A stretch of DNA of 23,105 bases from Clostridiales bacterium (GTDB taxonomy: Bacteria; Bacillota; Clostridia; Christensenellales; Aristaeellaceae): contig SFIM01000034.1 of NCBI GenBank assembly GCA_004556155.1, positions 1 to 23,105 of the forward strand. Reading direction: 5' to 3'. This document shows, piece after piece, positions 13,670 through 22,508 of the stretch; position 1 is the stretch's first letter; each line of letters opens with the position of its first letter. The notes beneath the pieces were generated by a model. The model had not been told where the DNA came from. It saw only the letters and a program-made list of their open reading frames with translations, and did no database searches. A program made the translations under genes and the position numbers.

Positions 13670-15205
13670 TTATTCAGCGCTTTCTCGAAACAAAGCCAGC
13701 CCGTCCGATACTTTACCCAATGATTCGTATGCCTGTTCAAACAGCGGGCACAGCTTTCGATATACTGCATTCGCCTGCCTATCCGGATTGAAAATCCGTG
13801 TCTCCATCCGCGCAACAAACGCCTCGCGGAAACTTCTATAGAGCCCGATGCCAACACCCGCGCAAATAGCCGCTCCCATGCTGGTTGCCTCAATAGAATG
13901 AACAGCCGTCTCTACAGGCATTCCCCAAATATCAGCCAAAATCTGCGGCCAAACGTCTCCTTGCGCACCGCCGCCAATCAATGCCAACCTGTTGATAGGA
14001 ACCTGTGTTTTCAGCGCTTGCAGAATCACATAAAGATTCATCCCAACGCCTTCCATCACCGCGCGGGCCATTTCTGCCTTTCCTGTAGTAACAGATAAAC
14101 CCAGGAATGCGCCTCGTACTTTAGAATCCCATCGTGGCGACCGCTCGCCCAACAAATATGGCAAATAGAGAAGTCCACCGGCGCCAGCCGGCGTATGTTT
14201 CACCCTTTCATTCAGAATATCATAAACGTTTTTTTCATTTTCCTGCGCCTGTTGCTTTTCCGCATCGCAAAGCGTATTGCAAAACCAGCGATAGGAATAG
14301 CCCGCTGCCTGCATTGTTCCACAAGGCGTATACAGGCAAGGGTCTAAATGAACCCAATTGAACGTCCGCTTTTTCGGATCAAACACCGGCTCGCGTGACG
14401 CTGCCGATATCCACGAGGACGATCCCAGCACGCAATAGGCATGCTTATCCTGTACAACCCCTGCGCCTACGCAAGCGCAGCTGCCATCTCCGCCGCCAAT
14501 AACAACCGGTGTTCCCTCCAGCAAACCGGTTTCCAGGGCGGCTCGTTGCGTAATTGTGCCGGCAATATCCGTAGACGGATGTAATTCTGGCAAAATCGAT
14601 GCTGGAATTTCCCAGGCGTTTAGCAATTCCTGCGACCAACGTTTTTCTCGGATATCAAACAGATTCGTGCCTGAAGCATCGCTATAATCGGTTACAATCT
14701 GCCCAGTCATGCGATAGATAACATAATCCTTGGCCTGAAGCATATGGGCCGTTTTTTTGAATACTTCCGGTTCGTTTTCCCTGATCCACAGGAACTTCGC
14801 AGCGGCGTATGATGCGCTGACGCGATGTCCCGTAACGGCATATACTCGATCCATGGAAGTGCGTTCCAGCATCCAGTTCTCTTGCCGGGATGCACGGGTA
14901 TCTGCCCATGTAATCATAGGCCGCAAAGGTATTCCCGCTTGATCTACCGGCAAGCATCCCATCATCTGCGCTGAAAAAGAGATCGCCATGACTTCCGCAG
15001 GCGCTATCCGAGCTGTTTCCAGAAGTTGCTTTGTGGATTTGCATACGGCCTTCCACCAATCCTTGGCGTCCTGTTCCACCCAGCCGTCATGGGGATACTG
15101 GGTAGAATATGTTTGCAGGCAGGAGGCAATCAGAATACCTGTTTCCGAATACAACACGGCTTTGTTACCGCTGGTTCCAAGATCATGCGCAAGTAGATAG
15201 GCCAT
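13670..15205 (-). CDS. FGGY-family carbohydrate kinase (xylulokinase-like)
   Basis: This 511-residue cytoplasmic kinase has the two-domain FGGY architecture. The N-terminal nucleotide motif is AHDLGTSGNKAV, followed by HDGWVEQD, ISFSAQMMGCLPVD and ITWADTRA. In the second domain are GGGDGSCACVGAG (catalytic Asp) and LIGGGAQGDVWPQILAD (adenosine-binding). The closest relatives by motif are xylulokinases and related pentulose or sugar-acid kinases. Substrate specificity in this family cannot be read from sequence alone. It lies 12 bp from both the upstream lactonase and the downstream aldolase genes. The ATG has AAGGGGG at 6 bp. It should phosphorylate the sugar or ring-opened acid produced earlier in the pathway, preparing it for aldol cleavage. 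Confidence 0.9.
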   Translation of the reverse strand: MAYLLAHDLGTSGNKAVLYSETGILIASCLQTYSTQYPHDGWVEQDAKDWWKAVCKSTKQLLETARIAPAEVMAISFSAQMMGCLPVDQAGIPLRPMITWADTRASRQENWMLERTSMDRVYAVTGHRVSASYAAAKFLWIRENEPEVFKKTAHMLQAKDYVIYRMTGQIVTDYSDASGTNLFDIREKRWSQELLNAWEIPASILPELHPSTDIAGTITQRAALETGLLEGTPVVIGGGDGSCACVGAGVVQDKHAYCVLGSSSWISAASREPVFDPKKRTFNWVHLDPCLYTPCGTMQAAGYSYRWFCNTLCDAEKQQAQENEKNVYDILNERVKHTPAGAGGLLYLPYLLGERSPRWDSKVRGAFLGLSVTTGKAEMARAVMEGVGMNLYVILQALKTQVPINRLALIGGGAQGDVWPQILADIWGMPVETAVHSIEATSMGAAICAGVGIGLYRSFREAFVARMETRIFNPDRQANAVYRKLCPLFEQAYESLGKVSDGLALFRESAE

Positions 15206-15217
15206 AGCAAGCCCCCT

Positions 15218-16204
15218 TTACAGCGTCAGCGAAACCAGCGTCGCGGGCATTTCATGCTTTTTATTCACTTTTCCAGGGCCTGTAACCAGATCAAAGCACG
15301 AGGCAATCAGCTTTCCATCCCAAATAATAGGTTCGCCTGGCTGGTCAAGTCCGCCGTCCACGCCTGTGCAATCCGGGCTCTGCGCGATTCGCATTACATT
15401 GCCGTCCGGCGTTACCTTCACAATAGCATTTGCACAAAAATCGGCAATATATAAATTATTCTCATCATCAAAAATCATCCCGTCGGTGCTCTGCAGCTGT
15501 GCGGCATCTTGCGCGAACAACTCGTTTCTAATCAAAGCGCCATCCTCTCCAAGCACAAGACGGTGCACCGCGCCATCGCCGAAATTTCCAATATACAGAT
15601 CGCCCTTTTGATCCAATGCAATTCCATCAACGCCATATTGGCATGCTGGATTTTGCGTAACAAAAGCGGCAAACAGATTTCTATCTTGCAGATTATTCTT
15701 TACATCCACATTCTCTTCATCCAGCGCAAAGCGATATACTCCACTTGTCAACTTGCCGTCCTCACGCTTAACCGGATGCATATAGCTTTGAGTAACATAC
15801 ATATAGTTACCCTTGATCCGAATGCCATTTGGATGTTCCATATTCTTGGCAACCACGACAGATCGGAGAATATTCCCCGCGTCATCTACCGTCACTTTTA
15901 GGATTCTTCCCTTGTACTGAAGCTCCGGCTTTCCGCTCCATCCCTGATTATCGCACAAATAAATATTCCATTCATCATCAAACGCAATTCCCATATTTCT
16001 GGCGATTCCCGTTTCAGGATGCACAGGAACCTCAAACCACTTTTTCACATTGCCTTGCTTGTCAATGCGTACCACCATGCCGGGATAGAAATCCTCGGCA
16101 TAATTGGGGCAGGAAATCACAAGGTTGCCATCGCGATCGATCGCCATTCCATCCGGTGTACAAACGTAATTCGGCAATACGCAGAACAACTCACTCTGCA
16201 GCAT
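15218..16204 (-). CDS. SMP-30/gluconolactonase-like beta-propeller protein
   Basis: The start is ATG 16204, which has a perfect AGGAGG 6 bp upstream; the in-frame TTG at 16219 overlaps that site and is rejected. The 328-residue product is a six-bladed propeller with repeated NHL/SMP-30-like blades: DGMAIDRDGNLVIS, MGIAFDDEWNIYLCD, GVDGIALDQKGDLYIGN and TDGMIFDDENNLYIAD. The HPNGIRI Asn and the DG-M/I Asp residues fit the metal site of SMP-30 lactonases, although the usual N-terminal EGP motif appears as TPDG. There is no signal peptide. Members hydrolyse sugar lactones in the cytoplasm. Its position 11 bp after a sugar dehydrogenase gene supports a lactonase step. A non-enzymatic NHL protein is the main alternative. 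Confidence 0.78.
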   Translation of the reverse strand: MLQSELFCVLPNYVCTPDGMAIDRDGNLVISCPNYAEDFYPGMVVRIDKQGNVKKWFEVPVHPETGIARNMGIAFDDEWNIYLCDNQGWSGKPELQYKGRILKVTVDDAGNILRSVVVAKNMEHPNGIRIKGNYMYVTQSYMHPVKREDGKLTSGVYRFALDEENVDVKNNLQDRNLFAAFVTQNPACQYGVDGIALDQKGDLYIGNFGDGAVHRLVLGEDGALIRNELFAQDAAQLQSTDGMIFDDENNLYIADFCANAIVKVTPDGNVMRIAQSPDCTGVDGGLDQPGEPIIWDGKLIASCFDLVTGPGKVNKKHEMPATLVSLTL

Positions 16205-16215
16205 TTCTATCCTCC

Positions 16216-17265
16216 TCAAAATTCAATCACAATCTTCTTAGTCGAAGGCAAATGTTGTTCTATCAACGTAAAAGCATCGGTAATGCGAGAAAACGGAATA
16301 ACGTCTGATATAAAATCCATCGGGTTCAAAACTTTCATGTTAATCCACGCCATAATCTGAGCATGGGCTTGCGCTTCCTCCGCCTTGCTTGGCCACTGTA
16401 TAAAATGCAAGCTCCAATTATAGGGCGCATTGCTCCAATCCAAATTTACAGATAGCTTGGGCGAAATGCCATATCCGCAGATCTTGCCATGGCTGCATAT
16501 CATCTGCATTGCCTGGTTGAGCAAAGCGTTCACCCCCACCGCATCCACAACCGCATCTACACCATCCGGAAACAGCGTGCGAACCTCGTGAATAATATCG
16601 CACTTAGCAGAATTAAAGGCATAATCCGCGCCCATTTCGAGCGCTGTTTCAACCTTTTCATCCAGTATATCCGTAGTTATCACTGTTTTTATGCCAAGAA
16701 GCTTGAGAAAACGCGTAAAACACAAACCAACAGGCCCGGCACCCAGAACCACTATATTCTGATTAGGCTGAAATCCGAATCGCCGAATTGCGGAGAGAAC
16801 TTCTCGAAATGTGACGATCATCGCTGCCTCTACAGGGTTCACCCGATCTTTCGGCCCCAGCACCGTTTGGGCAAGATAACCTTCGCTCCACTGCTTGGTT
16901 CCAGGCCCCATTCCGCAGCGAATATATGCTTCTGCATCGCCGACTAACGCATATTCGCTGTAAGCGCCCCATCCAGGCGTATATTCTCCGATTTTTCCCT
17001 CCAGAAATGGCAGCAGGACAAGATCGCCCCTGCGCAGGTTTTCAACTTTTTCTCCAATTTCCACCACTTCGCCAACGCCCTCATGCCCAAGAATGGCGGG
17101 ATAAGTGTCGAAATTCTTGAAGGTATGGTGAATCAGCTTCATATCGGTGCCGCTGCATACGCCGCAGCTGCGCATCTTGACAAGGGCCTGGCAAGCGCCA
17201 TAGCTTGGTATCGGAAGCTCTTGCAAAGACAGCAATCCCTGTGCGTCAACAGTTAATGCTTTCAT
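16216..17265 (-). CDS. Zinc-dependent medium-chain alcohol/sugar dehydrogenase (MDR family)
   Basis: This 349-residue cytoplasmic oxidoreductase has the GroES-like catalytic domain with C37 in CGVCSGTD and H61-E62 in GHEGVGEVVEIG as the catalytic zinc site. A Rossmann motif GAGPVGL (about residues 172-178) and a TTDILDEK segment that should contact the NAD(P) ribose follow. The four-cysteine structural zinc loop of many alcohol dehydrogenases is absent. Sugar and polyol dehydrogenases of this family oxidise a hydroxyl group with NAD(P)+, which suits an operon that continues with a lactonase. The ATG has an AAAGGAAC-type site. It is 18 bp after the GH127 gene. Reduction in the opposite direction cannot be excluded. 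Confidence 0.88.
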   Translation of the reverse strand: MKALTVDAQGLLSLQELPIPSYGACQALVKMRSCGVCSGTDMKLIHHTFKNFDTYPAILGHEGVGEVVEIGEKVENLRRGDLVLLPFLEGKIGEYTPGWGAYSEYALVGDAEAYIRCGMGPGTKQWSEGYLAQTVLGPKDRVNPVEAAMIVTFREVLSAIRRFGFQPNQNIVVLGAGPVGLCFTRFLKLLGIKTVITTDILDEKVETALEMGADYAFNSAKCDIIHEVRTLFPDGVDAVVDAVGVNALLNQAMQMICSHGKICGYGISPKLSVNLDWSNAPYNWSLHFIQWPSKAEEAQAHAQIMAWINMKVLNPMDFISDVIPFSRITDAFTLIEQHLPSTKKIVIEF

Positions 17266-17283
17266 GGCAAGTTCCTTTCTCCA

Positions 17284-19098
17284 TCATTGCCTGTTTTTCA
17301 TAGGCAGTTCGGTCATTCTCAGCTTTGCGCACCCATAGGGATAAAGTTCAATCTCCTCCGGCGGGGCAAGCGGCGTAAGCGATTGGGGCCATTTTGAGCA
17401 TACAAGCTCGTAGCCATCCTCCAAGCCCCAATCAATCTTTTGCGCATTGACCCTTAAGGTCACAGGCGGATGCTCCGAAGAAAAGGGAATCGCATTGATA
17501 TCATGTTCAACGCGTTCCAGCTTCGAAGCGCAGTACGCATAATTCCAGTCTGACTCCGGATAATACTCATAGTCGCAATAAGGGTATTTTCTTTCCACCT
17601 TGTTCTCCTCATATTCCCTCATTGCCTTTTTATATTTGATCGGAACCGCATAAACCAGGGATCCGCACCTCGCAGCAAATAAGCCGCCTGGCGTTTTATC
17701 AAAATGCGGTTCAACCTCAAATGTAAATTGCAGCGTTAAATGCGCATTGCCATCAATATGCTGAGAATAGATTTCCCCGGCATATAATTGCCCATTCATT
17801 CTGATGTTCTTTGCGAAGGATGGGATTCTAAACTGGAAGGTAAAGTCCTCCCGCGCATCAATCTCATATGTTACGCTATGTTTGAACGGGTAATCAGTAG
17901 AAACAGCGATATGGGCTTGTGCCGCATCGAGTTCGCACGGAACCGGCAGCACATTGATAATTGTATTATCCCGATGCATAAATGCGGACAATGCCAGTTT
18001 CGGCCATCCTTGTCCAAAGTTAGCAGTACAGCATCCATAATTGGGCTCTAATCCAAATACATTGGAGTCCCCTAAATTTGTGGTATAAATAGGCCTTCCC
18101 GGCAGCCGATAGCAAGCAATTTGATTGCTTAACTGATCGTACTGATGCGCCCACATATCGTCGCTCAATGTAGCAGGCAATCCGTTAAAAGCCAGCACTT
18201 CCAAGCGTTCCGCCCATTTGGCGTCGCCCGAATAAGCAAATAGCTGTTCATAGGCGTACATTTGCTCCACAACCGCACAAAGCTCCGTGCCATGAATGGG
18301 GCTGAGTCCCGCCAGGCACTCATCGCCGGTAAACATTTCCACGGCCGTGCCGTTATACCGGCGCAATGTTTCACGAAAGCGCTCCGCCATATCGGTATAT
18401 TCTTCTTCTAACAAATCGCATGAAACAGCTTCGCTTTTCAGCATCATGGCGATGTTGACAATGTGCGTATCGTAAGTCCATTTATTCAAAGCATGTTTCC
18501 ACAGCTCAGCAGCTTTTTCAAAGTCTGCGCCCTGTTCTTTCAGAATTTTTGTCAGATCGCAAAGCCACTTTTCATGGCATTTATTATATACCAGATTAAT
18601 TGCAATGCAGCACTCAAACCAGCGATATTTGCCATAGGCAAACAAAGAGATTTCGCCGGACGACAGTAGCTCATAATAGTTTTTCAGTACGCGATACAGC
18701 GCGTTGTAGGCGCGTTCATCTCCTGTAGATTCATAATATACTGTCAGTACCTTTGAAATTAACTGCACCGCCCATGAATCATACGTTTTACGGTTTTCTC
18801 GGCTTACCGGGCAAATCCAGCCATCCTCTTCCTGGCTGTTCAAAATTGCATCCATATATTTTTGCGCCCGTTGGATCATATCCTCATCCTGAAGCAAATA
18901 CGCTAAAGGAATGAAGCCGTCCAGCCAATATGGCACGCGTTCCCAGCCTTCGGCGTCGCCGCCAATCCACTGGCTTTCTCGAACGTCTCGCCACACCTTG
19001 TCCAAGTTTCCGTTTAATCCATCCGCCTGAATTTTCAGCTGCCGTTTCAGCCAGCCGCAAGGCTTTATCTCCCTGGCCGTATATTGTTGCAAGCGCAT
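17284..19098 (-). CDS. Glycoside hydrolase family 127-like (beta-L-arabinofuranosidase domain)
   Basis: ATG 19098 has AGGAGG 8 bp upstream, and the TTG one codon earlier is not needed. The 604-residue protein has an (alpha/alpha)6-barrel body and a C-terminal beta-sandwich. Its zinc-thiolate active site matches GH127 HypBA1: Glu-x-Cys (E272, C274 in GTELCAVVE) and a Cys-Cys pair (C356, C357 in NYGCCTANFGQGWP). In HypBA1 these ligands hold zinc and one cysteine is the nucleophile that cleaves beta-L-arabinofuranosides. There is no signal peptide, so it acts in the cytoplasm on imported oligosaccharides. The close relatives GH142/GH146 are alternatives. It lies between GH5 and dehydrogenase genes with short gaps. 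Confidence 0.9.
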   Translation of the reverse strand: MRLQQYTAREIKPCGWLKRQLKIQADGLNGNLDKVWRDVRESQWIGGDAEGWERVPYWLDGFIPLAYLLQDEDMIQRAQKYMDAILNSQEEDGWICPVSRENRKTYDSWAVQLISKVLTVYYESTGDERAYNALYRVLKNYYELLSSGEISLFAYGKYRWFECCIAINLVYNKCHEKWLCDLTKILKEQGADFEKAAELWKHALNKWTYDTHIVNIAMMLKSEAVSCDLLEEEYTDMAERFRETLRRYNGTAVEMFTGDECLAGLSPIHGTELCAVVEQMYAYEQLFAYSGDAKWAERLEVLAFNGLPATLSDDMWAHQYDQLSNQIACYRLPGRPIYTTNLGDSNVFGLEPNYGCCTANFGQGWPKLALSAFMHRDNTIINVLPVPCELDAAQAHIAVSTDYPFKHSVTYEIDAREDFTFQFRIPSFAKNIRMNGQLYAGEIYSQHIDGNAHLTLQFTFEVEPHFDKTPGGLFAARCGSLVYAVPIKYKKAMREYEENKVERKYPYCDYEYYPESDWNYAYCASKLERVEHDINAIPFSSEHPPVTLRVNAQKIDWGLEDGYELVCSKWPQSLTPLAPPEEIELYPYGCAKLRMTELPMKNRQ

Positions 19099-19133
19099 CA
19101 ACCGCTCCTCCTTTTATCTTCCTTTTATCTTTC

Positions 19134-20786
19134 TCACATTTCCAGGAAACCGTTTGGATAAATATCCTCCGGCACATCGCCAAAGCATAGTGTATTCAGC
19201 TCAACGCTGCCTTTGTCTACGGATACTGTAATGCAGCTTTCTTTCGAGGGCTTCACAAAGCCGATCAAAGGTCTTGCCGCAGCATTGGCTTTTATTGAAA
19301 CAGATGCGATTCTCATTTCATCCTGCTTGACCGTTACTTCAGCATCCGTCAATACCCGCATTTCCAGGTATAACGGACAAGGTTCCGCTACTTCCATAAT
19401 CGTATACCTTGCCTGTTCTCCGGCATCCATTTTCAGCGTCATGGCATCCCAGACAGACTCATGCAAATCCATATATGCTTGCCGCTCCATGGTATAACCC
19501 GGTTTAAGCACAATCTGATGCCCCGAATGAACGCGAAATGCATATGGATTGCCGGGGTTCGGATGGCCGTTATCTTCAGAGGGTTTATAATCAAAAGCAA
19601 ATCCAGGCACGCGTACCTTTGGGCGACGCAAGACTGCGTCAACCACAATCTGTCGCTTTACACAGTTTTTGAATAGCAGTCCTTCAACAAATGCGTTCAA
19701 CAGTTCCTGCGCGCGTTGATAGGAAGGCCGCGGCCCGCCTCTGGTATAAGCAACGATCTCCCGCCAGCCGTCCGGAGCCAGGTTGGCACAGCAGCCAACC
19801 TGCCAGTTTGTACGTTTCCATGGCCAGAAGTTCACGCCAATTCCAAGCTGCAACGCCAGGGTATATAGAGACGTAAACATTTCCGGCCTTCCACGGCCCG
19901 TTTCACCCAGCCACAACGGTACGTTCAGCCGCTGTGACACCTCAATCCATTGCGCATAGGTTTCTTCGCAAGGCATCTGACCATATAAATGGAAGCTGAC
20001 AACCATATTCGGATCAAAAACCTTATAGAAAACCCCAGGATCCGTGTCGCACCTCGTACCCTCTAAAATGAGAATATGCCGGTCATCCTCTTCCCGGATC
20101 ACACGAATGCAATCTTCATAAAATGCAGCCAAGCGCGCCTGCCAGTGCGACATATTTGGCAATGCATGATCAATCGGTTCATTGAGCAAGTCATAACCGC
20201 CGACAATCCAGCGGTCACGATATCGCCGGGCAATTTCACGCCACAGCGCCAGGCATTTTTCATAACTATCCGCATCCATAAACAATCGCGGCTTATTGTC
20301 AATAGAATCGTCAATGTGCGCGCCCGTCTGTCCGCCGGGCGCCCCGTGCAGATCTAAAAAAACATACAGATGATACTTCTCGCACCAATCGATGCAGCGA
20401 TCAATCAGTTGAAATCCTTCCTCAATAAAGGCAATACCCGGCTCGTCCTCCATTAACACGCGCCAATTAATCGGAATCCTCACAGAGTTGAAGCCGATAT
20501 CCGCAATCGCTTCAACGTCCGCCTCCGTAATAAAATTATCTCTAAAACGCTTCCAAAAGCCTGTTGCATATGCACTCCCACACAAATCTCGAATCAGCGT
20601 TTCAAACCTTCTGGGTCGATCATATGGATTTCCTTCGCCAAACGCCCACATGTTGCCCTCGCAAAGCAGCCAGTTGCCAAACGCTACACCAAGCGGCAGG
20701 AATTCTTCGCCTTTGCTATTAACAATCCGGCGTTCCTCGGCCTTCAAGAATCCATTTACTCTGTTTCTTGAAATCTTTTCAATCAT
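19134..20786 (-). CDS. Glycoside hydrolase family 5-like enzyme (cytoplasmic)
   Basis: ATG 20786 is preferred because AAAGG lies 8 bp upstream; ATG 20792 is only 2 bp from it. The 550-residue enzyme has a GH5 TIM barrel (about residues 30-370): GFNSVRIPINWR, FLDLHGAPGGQTG, the acid/base Glu203 in DLLNEPID, VVSFHLYGQM and the nucleophile Glu295 in LWLGETGRG. The GVNFWPWKRTNWQ segment lines the substrate site. A C-terminal domain of about 160 residues looks beta-rich and may be a carbohydrate-binding or spacer domain. No signal peptide is present, so the substrate must be an imported oligosaccharide. Exo-acting glucosidase, mannosidase or similar activity is possible; the subfamily cannot be fixed from sequence alone. 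Confidence 0.88.
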   Translation of the reverse strand: MIEKISRNRVNGFLKAEERRIVNSKGEEFLPLGVAFGNWLLCEGNMWAFGEGNPYDRPRRFETLIRDLCGSAYATGFWKRFRDNFITEADVEAIADIGFNSVRIPINWRVLMEDEPGIAFIEEGFQLIDRCIDWCEKYHLYVFLDLHGAPGGQTGAHIDDSIDNKPRLFMDADSYEKCLALWREIARRYRDRWIVGGYDLLNEPIDHALPNMSHWQARLAAFYEDCIRVIREEDDRHILILEGTRCDTDPGVFYKVFDPNMVVSFHLYGQMPCEETYAQWIEVSQRLNVPLWLGETGRGRPEMFTSLYTLALQLGIGVNFWPWKRTNWQVGCCANLAPDGWREIVAYTRGGPRPSYQRAQELLNAFVEGLLFKNCVKRQIVVDAVLRRPKVRVPGFAFDYKPSEDNGHPNPGNPYAFRVHSGHQIVLKPGYTMERQAYMDLHESVWDAMTLKMDAGEQARYTIMEVAEPCPLYLEMRVLTDAEVTVKQDEMRIASVSIKANAAARPLIGFVKPSKESCITVSVDKGSVELNTLCFGDVPEDIYPNGFLEM

Positions 20787-20836
20787 GTCCATATCCTTTC
20801 TTAATGCAGCGCGCTTGTTTTTTCAAACAATCGATG

Positions 20837-20887
20837 AATCGAGGGCGCGTACCCTCGCCTGTTCAAGAAAAGGCACGCGCCCCGATT
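20837..20887 (-). promoter_or_regulatory. Intercistronic hairpin between solute-binding protein and GH5 genes
   Basis: AATCGAGGGCGCGTACC (20837-20853) pairs with GGCACGCGCCCCGATT (20872-20887) over about 16 bp with one bulge and one G-U pair, around an 18-nt loop. There is no T-tract, so it is not a clean terminator. In sugar ABC operons such structures often protect the abundant solute-binding-protein mRNA or attenuate downstream genes. That role is inferred here. Confidence 0.65.
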
Positions 20888-20906
20888 ATTCTACAAGCAA
20901 TAACCG

Positions 20907-20915
20907 ATTATACCA
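20907..20915 (-). promoter_or_regulatory. Possible extended -10 promoter upstream of GH5
   Basis: The minus strand reads TGGTATAAT, a perfect extended -10 element, just beyond the solute-binding protein stop codon and upstream of the hairpin. No -35 element is recognisable at the right distance. It could give the enzyme genes a secondary, separate promoter. Confidence 0.35.
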
Positions 20916-20918
20916 GGA

Positions 20919-22508
20919 TTACCGATTGCCATAGGGAGAATAAGCGTCATAGTATTCCTGCCACTGCGCCACATATTCATTCACACCGAGATCGTCCATA
21001 CGGCGCAGATATTCCTGCCAAGAGGCTTCCATAATCCCATTTACAACGCTGGTCGCGCAGAATTCATTGAAACAGCTAAGGATTTCGCTGCCAGTTTCCG
21101 CACGTTCTGCCTTTACATCAGGATCTTCAAAGACGTTGGGATAGTTGTCCTTGGGATCGGGGAAATACTTGGAAATCTCACGAATCTTGGCAATTTTATA
21201 CCGGGCGGGATCACGAGACCAGTCACGAAGCGCGCAGTCTTCAACCGTCAGGTAGAACGGGCCATGATCGCAAAAGCCCGTCGTCCACTGACCGCCGGAA
21301 GGCGGCGTGTAGCCAATAGCAGCCTGTTCGTCAGCCGTCAACTGGTGCCAAAGGCCGGTTTCTTCATCAATGGCCCAATCCTTGCCTTCCTCGCCGCAAT
21401 ACCAGGTGAGCTTGTTTTCCAGGGAAGAATTAATGTACTCAATCAGACGCAGAGCAATGCCGGCCTTTGTGGTGGTCTTCGGCAGAAAGATGCCGCCGCG
21501 GCGCGTGCAGGGCTGATTAACACGGCCCGGCCAGATTACAGCGCCATCCGGAGAAGCAATGGGATCCATGAATTCGTATTCTTCCATCAGCGGATCGCCG
21601 CAAACAGAGTTCGGCCAGGCAGCGATGAACAAAGCCATCTGATCGCTGTATCCCTTGGAAATATACTGGTCAAAGGTCTGCGTGAAAGCATCCGAATCAT
21701 AAAGCCCTTCAGCGTACAGCTGATGATAGAAGGTCAAGCAATCATAAAGCTTCTCATCCGTCCAGGGGGCAACGCATACGCCATCAATGATCGCGGGGCG
21801 AGTTTCGGCGGTGGGATCAATGCGAATGCCGAAGGTCGCGCACAGCTGAGAGAAATGACCCGCCCACATTTTCTGCGTGGTGGACAGCGGAATGACGTCA
21901 GGATGTTTTTCCTTAATGGTCTTCAGCGCAGTGTACAGCTCGTCCACATTCGTGGGAAGATAGCCAACCTCATCAAAGTACTTTCTATTATAGATGAACA
22001 AGCCGGGCGCGTCATTCTGCTCATTAGAGGCCAGACCGCTGGGAATTGAATACACATGACCATCATCATGCTTGAATTCAGCCAGCATTTCAGGCTCAGA
22101 AATGATCTTCCACATTTCAGGCGCATACCTGGCAAGCAACTCCTCCAGCGGAAGCAGCTGACTGCGGTAAGAAGTCACATAGTTATCTCCGCCATCGGTC
22201 AAGAACATGTCCGGAAGGTTACCGCCAGCAAACATCAGGGAAACCTTCATGGCAAAGTCAATCTGAGGAATTTCTTCCCATTCAATCAGTACATTCGTTT
22301 CTTGCGCAGCCTTCTGCACGGCATACTTCAGGTTGTTTTGGGTGCTGTCCATATCATGTTTGCAGAATACAATGCGAATTGTCTCTGGCGTATTGACAAT
22401 AGGAAGCCCCGTCAGGTTGAGATTCCCTTCACTCTCTGCGGCCGCAAAGGACGATGCAAGCAGCATCACGATCAGCAGCATGGCAGCAAAAATTCTTCTA
22501 ATTTTCAC
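20919..22508 (-). CDS. Extracellular solute-binding protein of a sugar ABC transporter
   Basis: GTG 22508 has AAGGAG 7 bp upstream and opens directly with a signal peptide (KIRRIFAAMLLIVMLLASS). The longer frame from 22601 begins with TTG and a hydrophilic leader and is rejected. The 529-residue product fits the LplA-like, large family 1 binding proteins for oligosaccharides: GGNLPDMFLTDGGDNY, LPLEELLARYAPE, PGLFIYNRKYFDEVGYLPT and SVVNGIMEASWQEYLRRMDDLG. There is no lipobox Cys after the hydrophobic core; cleavage near FAAAES by signal peptidase I is more likely. It is encoded next to a matching permease and intracellular glycosidases, so the ligand is probably an arabinose-containing or beta-linked oligosaccharide (inference). 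Confidence 0.88.
   Translation of the reverse strand: MKIRRIFAAMLLIVMLLASSFAAAESEGNLNLTGLPIVNTPETIRIVFCKHDMDSTQNNLKYAVQKAAQETNVLIEWEEIPQIDFAMKVSLMFAGGNLPDMFLTDGGDNYVTSYRSQLLPLEELLARYAPEMWKIISEPEMLAEFKHDDGHVYSIPSGLASNEQNDAPGLFIYNRKYFDEVGYLPTNVDELYTALKTIKEKHPDVIPLSTTQKMWAGHFSQLCATFGIRIDPTAETRPAIIDGVCVAPWTDEKLYDCLTFYHQLYAEGLYDSDAFTQTFDQYISKGYSDQMALFIAAWPNSVCGDPLMEEYEFMDPIASPDGAVIWPGRVNQPCTRRGGIFLPKTTTKAGIALRLIEYINSSLENKLTWYCGEEGKDWAIDEETGLWHQLTADEQAAIGYTPPSGGQWTTGFCDHGPFYLTVEDCALRDWSRDPARYKIAKIREISKYFPDPKDNYPNVFEDPDVKAERAETGSEILSCFNEFCATSVVNGIMEASWQEYLRRMDDLGVNEYVAQWQEYYDAYSPYGNR

Noticed and set aside
16205..16219. TTG start at 16219 for the SMP-30-like gene
   Set aside because: That TTG codon sits within the AGGAGG ribosome binding site that serves ATG 16204, so the later start is correct.
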